Shown piece by piece: positions 17,159 to 25,743 of a stretch of 64,000 nucleotides of DNA. Position 1 is the stretch's first letter, and each line of letters starts with the position of its first letter. The translations under genes and the position numbers were made by a program. Below the pieces are notes generated by a model. It saw nothing but the letters and a program-made list of their open reading frames with translations, made no database searches and was not told where the DNA came from. This DNA is from GCA-2746365 sp963711255 (GTDB taxonomy: Bacteria > Pseudomonadota > Gammaproteobacteria > SZUA-229): contig CAVQDO010000034.1 in assembly GCA_963711255.1 (NCBI GenBank), positions 1 to 64,000 of the forward strand, written 5' to 3'.

Positions 17159-17359
17159 TTACAGGCCATGTGGTGTAATAAACCCCATGGCCTGTCCTAT
17201 TAAGAGCAGAATAAAAATAAGTACCGACAGGCCGATTCGCCAGCTTAGTGACTTCACCATTTTGTCAGATTGATCTCCTTTGGACATAGCCACCAGTGCG
17301 GAGCCAAGGCTTATCAGAACTACCACTAATAAGCCCAGAATGACGATTTTAAATACCAT
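17159..17359 (-). CDS. DUF2909 twin-transmembrane protein
   Basis: A 66-residue protein with two TM helices (VFKIVILGLLVVVLISLGSA and IGLSVLIFILLLIGQAMGFI) joined by the charged loop MSKGDQSDKMVKSLSWR. This is the DUF2909 pattern. In gammaproteobacteria it regularly lies between coxC and surf1 on the opposite strand, as here, which suggests a link to oxidase biogenesis. The mechanism is unknown. Confidence 0.9.
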   Translation of the reverse strand: MVFKIVILGLLVVVLISLGSALVAMSKGDQSDKMVKSLSWRIGLSVLIFILLLIGQAMGFITPHGL

Positions 17360-17393
17360 GTGTTTTCCTGATTACGATCTTTTTAATTTCTAG

Positions 17394-18152
17394 ATGAATT
17401 TAAATGCAATAAAAAATATTCGCTTAATGTCGATTACTGTTGCTTCTTTCCATTTCAACCCGGGAATTATAAGTAGCCTGGTAACTGCTGTGCTGCTATA
17501 CACAATGCTGTCACTGGGAAACTGGCAACTTGGACGTGCGGACTATAAGGATACTTTACAACAAAAGATTGCTGAACGAAAAAATTTAATGCCTTCAGGC
17601 ATTAATGATTTGCCGGAAACACTCGACGATCGCCGCTATCTTCCGTTAAAATTTATCGCAGAATATGACCTTGAGCACAGCTTTCTACTGGATAACATAA
17701 CTTTTAACGGCAAGGTTGGTTATCACGTTTATACCGCGGTAAAATTAGCTGCCGGCAAGGCCATACTGGTGAACCGGGGTTTTATTGCACAGGGTGCTTC
17801 GCGCCAGCAATTACCCGAATTAATAACACCCGGTGGTAAAATTGAAATCAATGGCTTGCTCGACCTGCCACCTTCACGGGCCCTGGTGCTGGCTGAAAAT
17901 TTTCATGACAGCAGCCAGTGGCCTATGGTTTTACAGTATATAGACCTGAATGAACTGAATGAAATTACAGAATATGAACTGTATGATATGGTGCTCTGGC
18001 TTGATAAGGAAGAGCCCGGTATTTTTGATTATGATCTGCCGGTACTCAACTTAAATTCGGCAAAAAATAATGGTTATGCCTTTCAATGGTTCGCCATGTC
18101 GCTGGCTTTGGTTCTGATTTATATCTTTGTTAATACCCGGCGTAAACAATAA
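17394..18152 (+). CDS. SURF1-family cytochrome oxidase assembly protein
   Basis: A 252-residue SURF1/Shy1-like protein. It has an N-terminal TM (SSLVTAVLLYTMLSLGNWQL) with the family motif LGNWQLGRADYK, the mid-domain GYHVYTAVKL and AILVNRGFIAQG, and a C-terminal TM preceded by NNGYAFQWFAMSLAL. SURF1 assists insertion of haem A into subunit I. The start at 17394 gives a short extra N-terminus; the ATG at 17427 is an alternative. Divergent from DUF2909 with only 34 bases between them. Confidence 0.9.
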   Translation: MNLNAIKNIRLMSITVASFHFNPGIISSLVTAVLLYTMLSLGNWQLGRADYKDTLQQKIAERKNLMPSGINDLPETLDDRRYLPLKFIAEYDLEHSFLLDNITFNGKVGYHVYTAVKLAAGKAILVNRGFIAQGASRQQLPELITPGGKIEINGLLDLPPSRALVLAENFHDSSQWPMVLQYIDLNELNEITEYELYDMVLWLDKEEPGIFDYDLPVLNLNSAKNNGYAFQWFAMSLALVLIYIFVNTRRKQ

Positions 18153-18189
18153 GTTAGAGCTAAATAGACAACTATTAAACGATGCAATT

Positions 18190-18843
18190 ATGAATGATAC
18201 AAACAGTGATAATACAAGCAGTAACCCGGTTAACAGACCTGTTAACAATGCTATGCAGGGTAAAAAAAATCCGTACACCGTATGGTTTGTTGTTATTGCC
18301 TTCATCGCACCGGTTGCGCTGGCGTACATCATGTTCTTCTTTGTTGATGTCTCTTCATTTACCAATCGCGGTGAAATTTTAAATCCGATTGTCCATATTG
18401 AAGATTTCGAGCTTAAAAATGAAAACGGAGAACTAATTGCAAAAGAAGAACTAACTTATAAGTGGCGCCTGGTTTCTTTTTTAAGCAGCGAATGCAATAC
18501 CGAATGCCAGGCCCGTCTGTTTGATACGCGACAGATACATAAAGCATTAGGCAAGAACCAGCATCGTATCATGCGTATGTTTGTCCACCTTGAACCTGCC
18601 GGTGAGGCATTGAAAAAACTGATAGAAGAAACGCATCCAGGCGTTATTCATGTTTATGGCGACGCTGAAATGATCACTAAAGTGTTGGCTAAAAATATTC
18701 GCAGTGACGCAGCGATTAACAATAATGAAACCTATATTATGGATCCTATGGGTAACGTAATGATGCGTTTCACGCAGGACCAGCCTAATAAAGACTTTCT
18801 CTATGATTTACGTAAATTATTGAAGGCTTCACAAATTGGATAA
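18190..18843 (+). CDS. membrane-anchored SCO-like thioredoxin-fold protein
   Basis: A 217-residue protein from the ATG at 18190. An in-frame TTG at 18127 lies inside surf1 and is unlikely. After a polar N-terminus comes one TM (VWFVVIAFIAPVALAYIMFF) and then a periplasmic domain with a CxxxC pair (SSECNTECQARLFDTRQIHK), followed by a FVHLEP strand and the end MDPMGNVMMRFTQ. This pattern resembles a degenerate SCO/thioredoxin fold. Proteins of this type commonly sit between surf1 and ctaA in gammaproteobacterial cox operons and probably assist copper or haem insertion. The family name is uncertain. Confidence 0.78.
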   Translation: MNDTNSDNTSSNPVNRPVNNAMQGKKNPYTVWFVVIAFIAPVALAYIMFFFVDVSSFTNRGEILNPIVHIEDFELKNENGELIAKEELTYKWRLVSFLSSECNTECQARLFDTRQIHKALGKNQHRIMRMFVHLEPAGEALKKLIEETHPGVIHVYGDAEMITKVLAKNIRSDAAINNNETYIMDPMGNVMMRFTQDQPNKDFLYDLRKLLKASQIG

Positions 18844-19036
18844 TACAAAAACACAAATGTACGGCATCAGCTATAAGCTTGCCTTGAATGTCGTTTTACC
18901 ATTACCATTGGCCGTCGCAGTTGCCCATAACGGTGTTGCAGTCTTACTGTTTGTTAATGAGCCTGGCAACCCTGGTGCATTATTCGGGCCTGAAAACGAA
19001 ACAGCGCAGTTAGCATTAAGTAATAACTGGCAATAA
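18836..19036 (+). pseudogene. ctaA: remnant of haem A synthase CtaA/COX15
   Basis: A 66-codon frame occupies the position where a ctaA gene of about 330-350 codons is expected (surf1, SCO-like, ctaA, cyoE). Residues 7-15 (QMYGISYKLAL) resemble the extreme N-terminus of CtaA. The stretch VVLPLPLAVAVAHNGVAVLL resembles its last TM helix, including the conserved haem-ligand His. Everything between, including the other haem-ligand His residues, is missing. The last 26 residues are unrelated. The start is either TTG 18836 (overlapping the previous stop) or ATG 18857. Haem O to haem A conversion cannot be done by this product; a second ctaA elsewhere would be needed for an aa3 oxidase. Confidence 0.65.
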
Positions 19037-19058
19037 TAAATAACTGGATAATTTCGTA

Positions 19059-20015
19059 ATGAATAGCAAAACCGAAAGCATCGATAAGGTCAGGTCCGAG
19101 AAGGCTACCTGGCGTGATTACTATGATTTGTGCAAGCCAAAAGTGGTCATGCTATTACTGCTTACCTCGATAGTTGGTGTTGTTCTGGCTAGCCCACCGG
19201 GTGAGATTTCATTATTTATCCTGGTAATGTCTACCCTGGGTATTGGCCTGGGTTCGGCTGCTGGCGCCGCAATTAATCAGATCGTTGAGCGGGATAGCGA
19301 TGCCAGGATGGCCCGCACTGAAAACCGCCCCCTTCCCCAGGGTCGCGTAAGCCAGCAAAACGCCTTTATTTTCGCCATCATGATGGCGGCAGCATCGGTA
19401 TTCATTTTAACGGCCTGGATCAATGTGCTTACCGCGGTACTGACTTTTGCCAGTATGATCGGGTATGCTGTTGTTTATACCATGTATTTGAAGAAAGCCA
19501 CGCCGCAAAATATTGTTATTGGCGGGCTTGCCGGCGCGACACCACCGTTACTCGGCTGGACCTCGGTTACCGGCGCGGTAGATGCACACGGTTTGCTGCT
19601 GGTACTGATTATTTATACCTGGACGCCGCCACATTTCTGGGCACTGGCGATACACCGTCGTGATGATTACGCAAAAGTTAATCTGCCAATGCTGCCTGTG
19701 ACGCACGGCATTCAATTTACCAAGTATTCAATACTGGGTTATACCATCCTGATGTTCATGGTTACCCTGCTGCCCTATCTTGCTTTCATGCGAGGTGAGT
19801 TTTACCTGGTATCTGCTGTAATACTAGGTATCTACTTCTTTTATAAAGTCTTTATGCTGATGTTTAGCAGTCGTAAAAATGCAGCAATTTCCACTTTTGT
19901 CTATTCAATAAATTATTTGATGTTGCTGTTTATTGCCATGGTAATCGACCATTATTTTGCCGGCACTGTTAGTCAGTTTTTGTGTGAAAACCTACAATAT
20001 AAATGTTATCCATAA
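19059..20015 (+). CDS. cyoE: protohaem IX farnesyltransferase (haem O synthase)
   Basis: A 318-residue UbiA-family prenyltransferase with about nine TM helices. The first polyprenyl-diphosphate/Mg motif is seen as AINQIVERDSDARMARTENR followed by PLPQGR. The second region is YTMYLKKATPQNIVIGGLAG with ATPPLLGW and, further on, YTWTPPHFWALAIHRRDDY. It converts haem B to haem O in the inner membrane, the step before haem A. It follows the ctaA remnant by 22 bases and precedes sco. Confidence 0.96.
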   Translation: MNSKTESIDKVRSEKATWRDYYDLCKPKVVMLLLLTSIVGVVLASPPGEISLFILVMSTLGIGLGSAAGAAINQIVERDSDARMARTENRPLPQGRVSQQNAFIFAIMMAAASVFILTAWINVLTAVLTFASMIGYAVVYTMYLKKATPQNIVIGGLAGATPPLLGWTSVTGAVDAHGLLLVLIIYTWTPPHFWALAIHRRDDYAKVNLPMLPVTHGIQFTKYSILGYTILMFMVTLLPYLAFMRGEFYLVSAVILGIYFFYKVFMLMFSSRKNAAISTFVYSINYLMLLFIAMVIDHYFAGTVSQFLCENLQYKCYP

Positions 20016-20141
20016 TAAGGATTTTCTATCACTTTTATTGCCGGTAACTTGATCTAGCTCCATTTCTGCAACTGTGTAATATGTGTATACTGCTTGGATA
20101 ATAACTATTTAATGAGCCTGCTTTGGCAGGTGTAATTTTCT

Positions 20142-20900
20142 ATGTCTCTAAAATCAAGTAGTTTTGTTCTAGGCGCAGCTCTCGCTGCGTTATCAGCAGG
20201 TTACCTGCTGTCCGTGGTGCTGCAGGATGCAGTTGATCAAGATTTTGAAGCGGTCAATGAAAAAGCGCTGGAAGATGCGCGCAAGTATTTCTCGCCGATT
20301 CAAGGTTCAATTTTGTCACCAACACGAAAGATTGCGGTGCCTGATCTGACCAAGGATAACGGTGAAGCTTTTACCCTGGATGATTTAACCGGTAAATGGC
20401 ATTTGTTGTTTTTTGGTTATACGCATTGCCCGGATATATGCCCGACCACGATGGGAACGCTTGCCCAGGCAAAAAAAATATCGAAGGTGAACAATCATAT
20501 CTTTCCTGACGTCATATTCATCTCGGTCGATCCCGAGCGTGACAAGGTTGAATTGCTGGGTGACTATGTCCGCTATTTTGATAAAGACTTTATTGGTGTC
20601 ACCGGCAGTGAAGATATGATTAAAGCGCTTACACTGCAGGTTAGCGTGGTTTATATGAAAATGGCTGAGCAGAAGCCGCAGAAAAAATCAGTAAAACATG
20701 CCAAGAAAGATGCCGGGAAAGATAAAGTAGCGAACAAGGACGCAGAAAGCAGCGGTTACCTTGTTGATCACAGTTCTGCCCTGCTGCTTGTTAATCCTGA
20801 AGGTCGCCTGGTAGCTTTTTTAAATCCGCCGCATAGTCCTGACGTTATTATTGATAGCTTCCAGTCCGTGGTTAATCAAAGCAATATGCCAAGCTTCTAA
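20142..20900 (+). CDS. SCO1/SenC-family copper chaperone with Lys-rich insert
   Basis: A 252-residue membrane-anchored SCO protein. It has an N-terminal TM (LGAALAALSAGYLLSVVLQD) and a thioredoxin fold with the copper ligands CPDICP (FGYTHCPDICPTTMGTLAQ) and the conserved His in VDHSSALLLVNPEG. SCO delivers copper to the CuA site of CoxB. Between MKMAEQ and the DHSSA strand lies a Lys-rich insert of about 25 residues (KKSVKHAKKDAGKDKVANKD) that ordinary SCO proteins lack; it would form a basic surface loop. Last gene of the oxidase cluster, convergent with secF. Confidence 0.94.
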   Translation: MSLKSSSFVLGAALAALSAGYLLSVVLQDAVDQDFEAVNEKALEDARKYFSPIQGSILSPTRKIAVPDLTKDNGEAFTLDDLTGKWHLLFFGYTHCPDICPTTMGTLAQAKKISKVNNHIFPDVIFISVDPERDKVELLGDYVRYFDKDFIGVTGSEDMIKALTLQVSVVYMKMAEQKPQKKSVKHAKKDAGKDKVANKDAESSGYLVDHSSALLLVNPEGRLVAFLNPPHSPDVIIDSFQSVVNQSNMPSF

Positions 20901-20977
20901 GCTCTGTTCTCTAGCCTGTGGTTCAGGTTGCTATTCAGAATGCTCGCCGTTACTCAGAAAGAAGACGGCTTAACAAA

Positions 20978-21919
20978 CTAAGGCGCATCGTCAACCACTT
21001 CTTCTTTAGCCGCAATCAGGAAATCCTGCTTGTGTATATTCATTACCATTAATGTGCTGCTGGCAATGTAAATAGATGAATAGGTACCAATGACAACACC
21101 AATGATCAGGGCAAAGGCAAATCCATGAATGATCTCACCACCGAAGTAGAACAGCGCAAATAACACCAGCAAGGTGGTTAATGAAGTTACCAGTGTTCTT
21201 GCCAGTGTCTGGTTGATTGATATATTTAAAATTTCTTCTGGCGAGGTTTTCCTGATACTTCTGAATGTTTCGCGAATTCGGTCAAGCACCACTACGGTAT
21301 CATTCAATGAATAACCGATAACCGCCAGGATGGAAGCCAGAACGGTAAGGTCAAACTCCAGCTGAAATAAGGAGAATGCACCGATGGTTATGATAACGTC
21401 ATGTACCAGCGCCAGGATTGCGCCTACGGCTGATTTTAGCTGGAAGCGAAGGCTGATATAGATAAGGATGCCACCAAGAGCTACCAGCAAGGCAATGCCG
21501 CCATCGTCCCTTAATTCATCGCCTACCTGTGGGCCGACGAACTCTACCCGTCGCATGGTTACTTCCTGCTCAGAGGTGCTTTTTAAGACGGCTAAAATAT
21601 TGTCACCAATAGTGGCTTTGTTGATATCTTCACGCGGTGCTATGCGAACAATAATATCTTTCGAGGAGCCAAAATTCTGCACCTGGGCATCCTTGAATTT
21701 TGCAGTGGCCAGAGCGTCTCTTACCTGCTCAAGGTTTACATCGTTCTTGTAGCCCGCTTCTATTAAATATCCGCCGGTAAAGTCGATGCCGAGGTTTAGG
21801 CCTTTAGTAGCGATGCTGCCCAGGGAAATTAAAATTAGCACTAATGAGAAAACCATGGCTGGTTTTCGTTTGTTCATGAAATTAATTAATGTCTTGTTGC
21901 TTGCGTGTGTTTGAGACAT
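20978..21919 (-). CDS. secF: protein translocase subunit SecF
   Basis: A 313-residue, six-TM RND-type Sec accessory subunit. Family sequences include LNLGIDFTGGYLIEAGYKN, the periplasmic P1-like domain, VGPQVGDELRDDG and the signature AVIGYSLNDTVVVLDRIRE followed by NQTLARTLVTSLTTLLVL. With SecD it uses the proton-motive force to complete export through SecYEG. It is 41 bases downstream of secD in the yajC-secD-secF operon. Confidence 0.97.
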   Translation of the reverse strand: MSQTHASNKTLINFMNKRKPAMVFSLVLILISLGSIATKGLNLGIDFTGGYLIEAGYKNDVNLEQVRDALATAKFKDAQVQNFGSSKDIIVRIAPREDINKATIGDNILAVLKSTSEQEVTMRRVEFVGPQVGDELRDDGGIALLVALGGILIYISLRFQLKSAVGAILALVHDVIITIGAFSLFQLEFDLTVLASILAVIGYSLNDTVVVLDRIRETFRSIRKTSPEEILNISINQTLARTLVTSLTTLLVLFALFYFGGEIIHGFAFALIIGVVIGTYSSIYIASSTLMVMNIHKQDFLIAAKEEVVDDAP

Positions 21920-21960
21920 ATCGTTTACCTGATGTTGGGTATTTTTAATTATTATTCGGT

Positions 21961-23811
21961 TTAGATCGATAACTTTTTAATATCGTGGTTACCGTAGAGC
22001 TTGTTAACGATGGCACGGGTGCCAACAATAGCGGTAAACATCGATGTTAAAATACCAATACTTAAAGTAATCGCGAAACCTTTGACCGGACCGGTGCCAA
22101 GGGAAAATAGCACAATGGCAGCGAGCAAGGTGGTGACGTTTGCATCAGTAATGGTGCTGAATGCTTTTTCATAACCGGAGTGAATGCTCGCCTGCGGAGA
22201 ATTGCCGTTTTTAATTTCTTCCTTGATGCGTTCAAAGATCAGCACGTTTGCATCCACTGCCATACCGACCGTGAGAACGATGCCGGCGATACCGGGTAGC
22301 GTTAATGTTGCCTGCAACAATGAAAGCACGGCGATAATAATGACCAGGTTTGCGGTTAATGCGATATTGGCTATTATGCCAAAACCTTTGTAGTAAACCG
22401 ACATGAAAACCAGAACCAGGCAGAAACCGATAATAACGGACATGAAGCCTCTTTCAATATTATCTTTACCCAGGCTTGGGCCAACAGTTCGCTCTTCAAT
22501 GATTTCTACTGGCGCGCGCAATGAGCCTGCTCGCAGCAACAGGGCCAGGTCACGAGCTTCCTGTGATTCCAGTCCGGTAATCTGAAAACGCGCACTGAAC
22601 TGACCCTGGATTGTTGCAACGTTGATTACTTCTTTTGTTGTCGTGCGTTGTTTTCTGGTTACGTCACCGACACGTTTAGTTTCAATTTTATTTTCGATGA
22701 AGACAACGCCCATCGGGTTGCCGATATTGTCACGTGTTGTGTCGCCCATTTTATTGGCGCCTTTTCCGTTCAGGCGAACCGTTACTGCCGGTGTACCTTT
22801 CTGGCTGTCAAAAGTTGATGCGGCATCAACAATCTGGTCACCGGTCACAATGACTCGGCGGTTTAACAATACCGGGCTGCCGTCGCGTTCGTGGTAAAGA
22901 ATAGAGTTAAGCGGTGTGCGGCCGGTTTTCTCAGCTTCCAGCCAGTCGGCACGTGTGCCTTCAGCCATTCGGAATTCCAGTGTTGCGGTTGCGCCAAGAA
23001 TCTTTTTCGCGCCGGCTGTGTCCTGTATGCCCGGTAATTGCACAACAATACGTGAACTTCCCTGCTGCTGGATTAGCGGTTCGGCAACGCCCAGCTCGTT
23101 AACACGGTTGCGCAGGGTAATAATGTTTTGCTGCAATGCGGCTTTCTTTTCGTTTCTGATGGCAACATCAGAAAGTTTTGCATGCAGGCTTAAGGTGTCT
23201 TCATCTTCACTAAATTCCAGTTCGCGGAACTGGCGTGGCAGTTGTTCTGCCGCTGACTGCATATGCTCAAGTTCACGGAAGTTAATGTGCATACCATCAT
23301 CGTCACGGCGTACCCCGCGGTAGCGAATTTTCTCTTCACGAAGGTAGCTGCGAATATCGGATAGCGTGCTTTCTTCCAGGCGTTTTATGGCAGCAACCAT
23401 ATCGACTTCCATGAGGAAGTGGACGCCACCGCGCAAATCAAGGCCGAGGTACATTGGTGAAGCATTTAATGCACGTAACCAGTCTGGTGTAGCGGGTGCA
23501 AGGTTCAGTGCAACCAGGTACTGTTTGCCCAGTTCCTCTTTTAATGCATCAGCAGCAATCAGCTGTGTTTCAGTATCATTGAATCTAACCAGTAAATGTC
23601 CCTGCACGACTTCTGAGGATTTGAAAGCGATGTCTCTGGACTGTATGGTTTGCTCGACTGCCATCCTGTCTTCTTCAAGCAAGGATTTTGTGCGATGGCT
23701 TATTTGTATAGCAGGGTCTTCACCATACAGGTTGGGCAAGGCATAGATGCTGGAGACCAGCAATACAACGGCGAGTAAAATGTATTTCCACAGTGGATAT
23801 TGATTCAGCAT
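21961..23811 (-). CDS. secD: protein translocase subunit SecD
   Basis: A 616-residue subunit with an N-terminal TM (WKYILLAVVLLVSSIYALPN), the large periplasmic P1 domain (SPMYLGLDLRGGVHFLMEVD; NRVNELGVAEPLIQQQGSS) and five C-terminal TMs. These contain LPGIAGIVLTVGMAVDANVL and IFERIKEEI, with the conserved Asp implicated in proton transfer. Length matches gammaproteobacterial SecD. Together with SecF and YajC it forms the SecDF-YajC complex in the inner membrane. Confidence 0.97.
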   Translation of the reverse strand: MLNQYPLWKYILLAVVLLVSSIYALPNLYGEDPAIQISHRTKSLLEEDRMAVEQTIQSRDIAFKSSEVVQGHLLVRFNDTETQLIAADALKEELGKQYLVALNLAPATPDWLRALNASPMYLGLDLRGGVHFLMEVDMVAAIKRLEESTLSDIRSYLREEKIRYRGVRRDDDGMHINFRELEHMQSAAEQLPRQFRELEFSEDEDTLSLHAKLSDVAIRNEKKAALQQNIITLRNRVNELGVAEPLIQQQGSSRIVVQLPGIQDTAGAKKILGATATLEFRMAEGTRADWLEAEKTGRTPLNSILYHERDGSPVLLNRRVIVTGDQIVDAASTFDSQKGTPAVTVRLNGKGANKMGDTTRDNIGNPMGVVFIENKIETKRVGDVTRKQRTTTKEVINVATIQGQFSARFQITGLESQEARDLALLLRAGSLRAPVEIIEERTVGPSLGKDNIERGFMSVIIGFCLVLVFMSVYYKGFGIIANIALTANLVIIIAVLSLLQATLTLPGIAGIVLTVGMAVDANVLIFERIKEEIKNGNSPQASIHSGYEKAFSTITDANVTTLLAAIVLFSLGTGPVKGFAITLSIGILTSMFTAIVGTRAIVNKLYGNHDIKKLSI

Positions 23812-23985
23812 GGCTGAGTGTTCCCGGTTTTTGAAAGTTATTTTTGAATTATTCTTATATTTATAGTTAGTTAAAGCATCACTTATAAGCCGGCTTAAGC
23901 CTAAGTGGTTACTTTATATAGTCTATCTGGCAACAATAGCCACAGTATTAAATAATAGAACTGGCTACTGTTACCGCAGACTTTA

Positions 23986-24330
23986 TTACTTTGCCATGTC
24001 CTTTATTGTGCCTTTGGGCATTATGTTCTGAACGGCTGATTTCTGTATATTAATAGACACATTGCTGGCAATTTCCAGGGTGATGAAATCGTCAGTTACT
24101 TTGGTGATTTTGCCAAGGATGCCGCCTGAAGTAATGACTTCTTCACCTTTTTGCAGATCGCTTACCATTTTTTTATGTTCTTTCTGGCGTTTGCTTTGCG
24201 GACGGATCAGGAAGAAATAAAATAATACAACCAGGCCAATCGGCAGTAGTAAAGATGCTAATGGATCAGCTGATTGCTGTGCTGCGGCAGTACCCGTTTC
24301 AGCAATTGCGTCGGAAATGAAAAAACTCAT
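23986..24330 (-). CDS. yajC: preprotein translocase subunit YajC
   Basis: A 114-residue protein with one TM (LLLPIGLVVLFYFFLIRPQS) followed by the signature RPQSKRQKEHKKMVSDLQKG and the small soluble domain GGILGKITKVTDDFITLEI. The N-terminus (FFISDAIAETGTAAAQQSAD) is typical of gammaproteobacteria. It is cotranscribed with secD and secF downstream and tgt/queA upstream, the classic gene order. Confidence 0.96.
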   Translation of the reverse strand: MSFFISDAIAETGTAAAQQSADPLASLLLPIGLVVLFYFFLIRPQSKRQKEHKKMVSDLQKGEEVITSGGILGKITKVTDDFITLEIASNVSINIQKSAVQNIMPKGTIKDMAK

Positions 24331-24477
24331 GATTATCCTCGTAGAATTAGAAGTCCGGACTTTTTACCTGTTCCGGGTTACTTAATTATTATGGCCACTA
24401 TTGAGTCCCGTTTATGGTTCTTTATAGCGGCCTTTAATGGCGCGATATTATGCCACAAATCCACCCCTTTCAGTGTT

Positions 24478-25581
24478 TTATTCTGCTGTTTCCTGCTGGC
24501 GGTAAAATTCATCGGCAAATTCATCGAAGCGGTCATTATCTATCGCATTTCGAATATCGCGCATTAGCTGCTGGTAATAATATAGATTATGAATTGTGTT
24601 CAGCCTGGAACCCAGAATCTCACCGCATTTATCCAGGTGCCGCAGGTAGGAACGCGAGTAGTTTTGACAGGTATAGCACTGGCAGTTCTCATCGAGCGGG
24701 CGTATGTCGTCCTGGTAACGGCTGTTTCTGATTTTCAGGATACCTTTCGAGGTATAAAGAAAGCCGGTACGTGCGTGGCGAGTTGGGATAACGCAGTCGA
24801 ACATGTCGATGCCACGCCTGACTGCTTCGATGATATCTTCCGGGCGACCGACACCCATCAGGTAACGGGGTTTTTCGGCAGGTAGTTTCGTTACGGTAAA
24901 ATCCAGAACCTGGTTACGCTCTTCCATGGGTTCGCCAACCGATAAACCGCCAATGGCGTAACCGTCAAAGCCGAGAGCGGTCAGGCCTTCTGCGGATTCA
25001 TGACGCAGTGCTTCATACATGCCGCCCTGCACTATGCCAAATAAGGCGGAAGCATTACCCTGATGGGCGGTTTTGCAGCGATCCGCCCAGCGCAGTGACA
25101 GGCGCATGGAGTCGCTGGCTTCCTGTTCCGTTGCTGGATAAGGCGTGCATTCATCGAATATCATGACAATATCTGAACCCAACTCCTTCTGTACCTGCAT
25201 TGAATACTCGGGCGTTAATTCGATTTTTCTGCCGTCAACCGGTGAATTGAACAGAACCCCGTTTTCGCTAATCTTTCGCATATTGGCCAGGCTGTATACC
25301 TGAAAGCCGCCAGAATCCGTCAGGATGGGTTTCTGCCAGTGCATAAAATCGTGCAGGTCGCCGTGTTTGCGTATGATCTCGGTACCGGGCCGCAGCATGA
25401 GGTGGAAGGTATTACCGAGAATAATCTCAGCGCCGATACCGGTTAATTCCTCCGGTGTCATCGCTTTGACGGTGCCGTAAGTACCAACCGGCATAAAGGC
25501 CGGGGTCTGGATGGTGCCGCGTTCGAAGCTCAGTTGACCGCGTCGAGCACCATTATTTTCTTTGTTTAATTTGAATAACAT
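24478..25581 (-). CDS. tgt: tRNA-guanine transglycosylase
   Basis: A 367-residue enzyme that exchanges G34 for preQ1 in tRNAs with GUN anticodons. Visible are the substrate-binding LTDSGGFQVYSLA with the general Asp, FGIVQGGMYEALRHES, the GGLSVGEP loop, the nucleophile region GIDMFDCVIPTRHARTG and the zinc site CQCYTCQNYSRSYLRHLDKC with the following His. Length is normal. Paired with queA upstream on the same strand; a short palindromic repeat lies between the two. Confidence 0.97.
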   Translation of the reverse strand: MLFKLNKENNGARRGQLSFERGTIQTPAFMPVGTYGTVKAMTPEELTGIGAEIILGNTFHLMLRPGTEIIRKHGDLHDFMHWQKPILTDSGGFQVYSLANMRKISENGVLFNSPVDGRKIELTPEYSMQVQKELGSDIVMIFDECTPYPATEQEASDSMRLSLRWADRCKTAHQGNASALFGIVQGGMYEALRHESAEGLTALGFDGYAIGGLSVGEPMEERNQVLDFTVTKLPAEKPRYLMGVGRPEDIIEAVRRGIDMFDCVIPTRHARTGFLYTSKGILKIRNSRYQDDIRPLDENCQCYTCQNYSRSYLRHLDKCGEILGSRLNTIHNLYYYQQLMRDIRNAIDNDRFDEFADEFYRQQETAE

Positions 25582-25655
25582 CAGTAGTTTATGTAATATA
25601 TTTAATCTATATAATAGGTTGTGTGCATATGAGTTTGGACTTCTTATTAGCTATT

Positions 25656-25715
25656 CGCGGAATAAATTCCGCTCCTACACGGTGCCGCTTTGCTAGCAGC
25701 GGAATTTATTCCGCG
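25656..25715. repeat. REP-like palindromic repeat between queA and tgt
   Basis: A perfect 18-base inverted repeat: cgcggaataaattccgct at 25656-25673 and its exact complement at 25698-25715. Each arm is itself nearly palindromic. About 24 bases, including CCTACAC, lie between. Similar GCGGAATAAATTCCGCTCCTACA elements are common extragenic palindromes in Pseudomonas-like gammaproteobacteria. It may affect messenger stability between queA and tgt. Confidence 0.8.
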
Positions 25716-25743
25716 ATGTTTAGTTGTTAATGTCTCACCTGGA

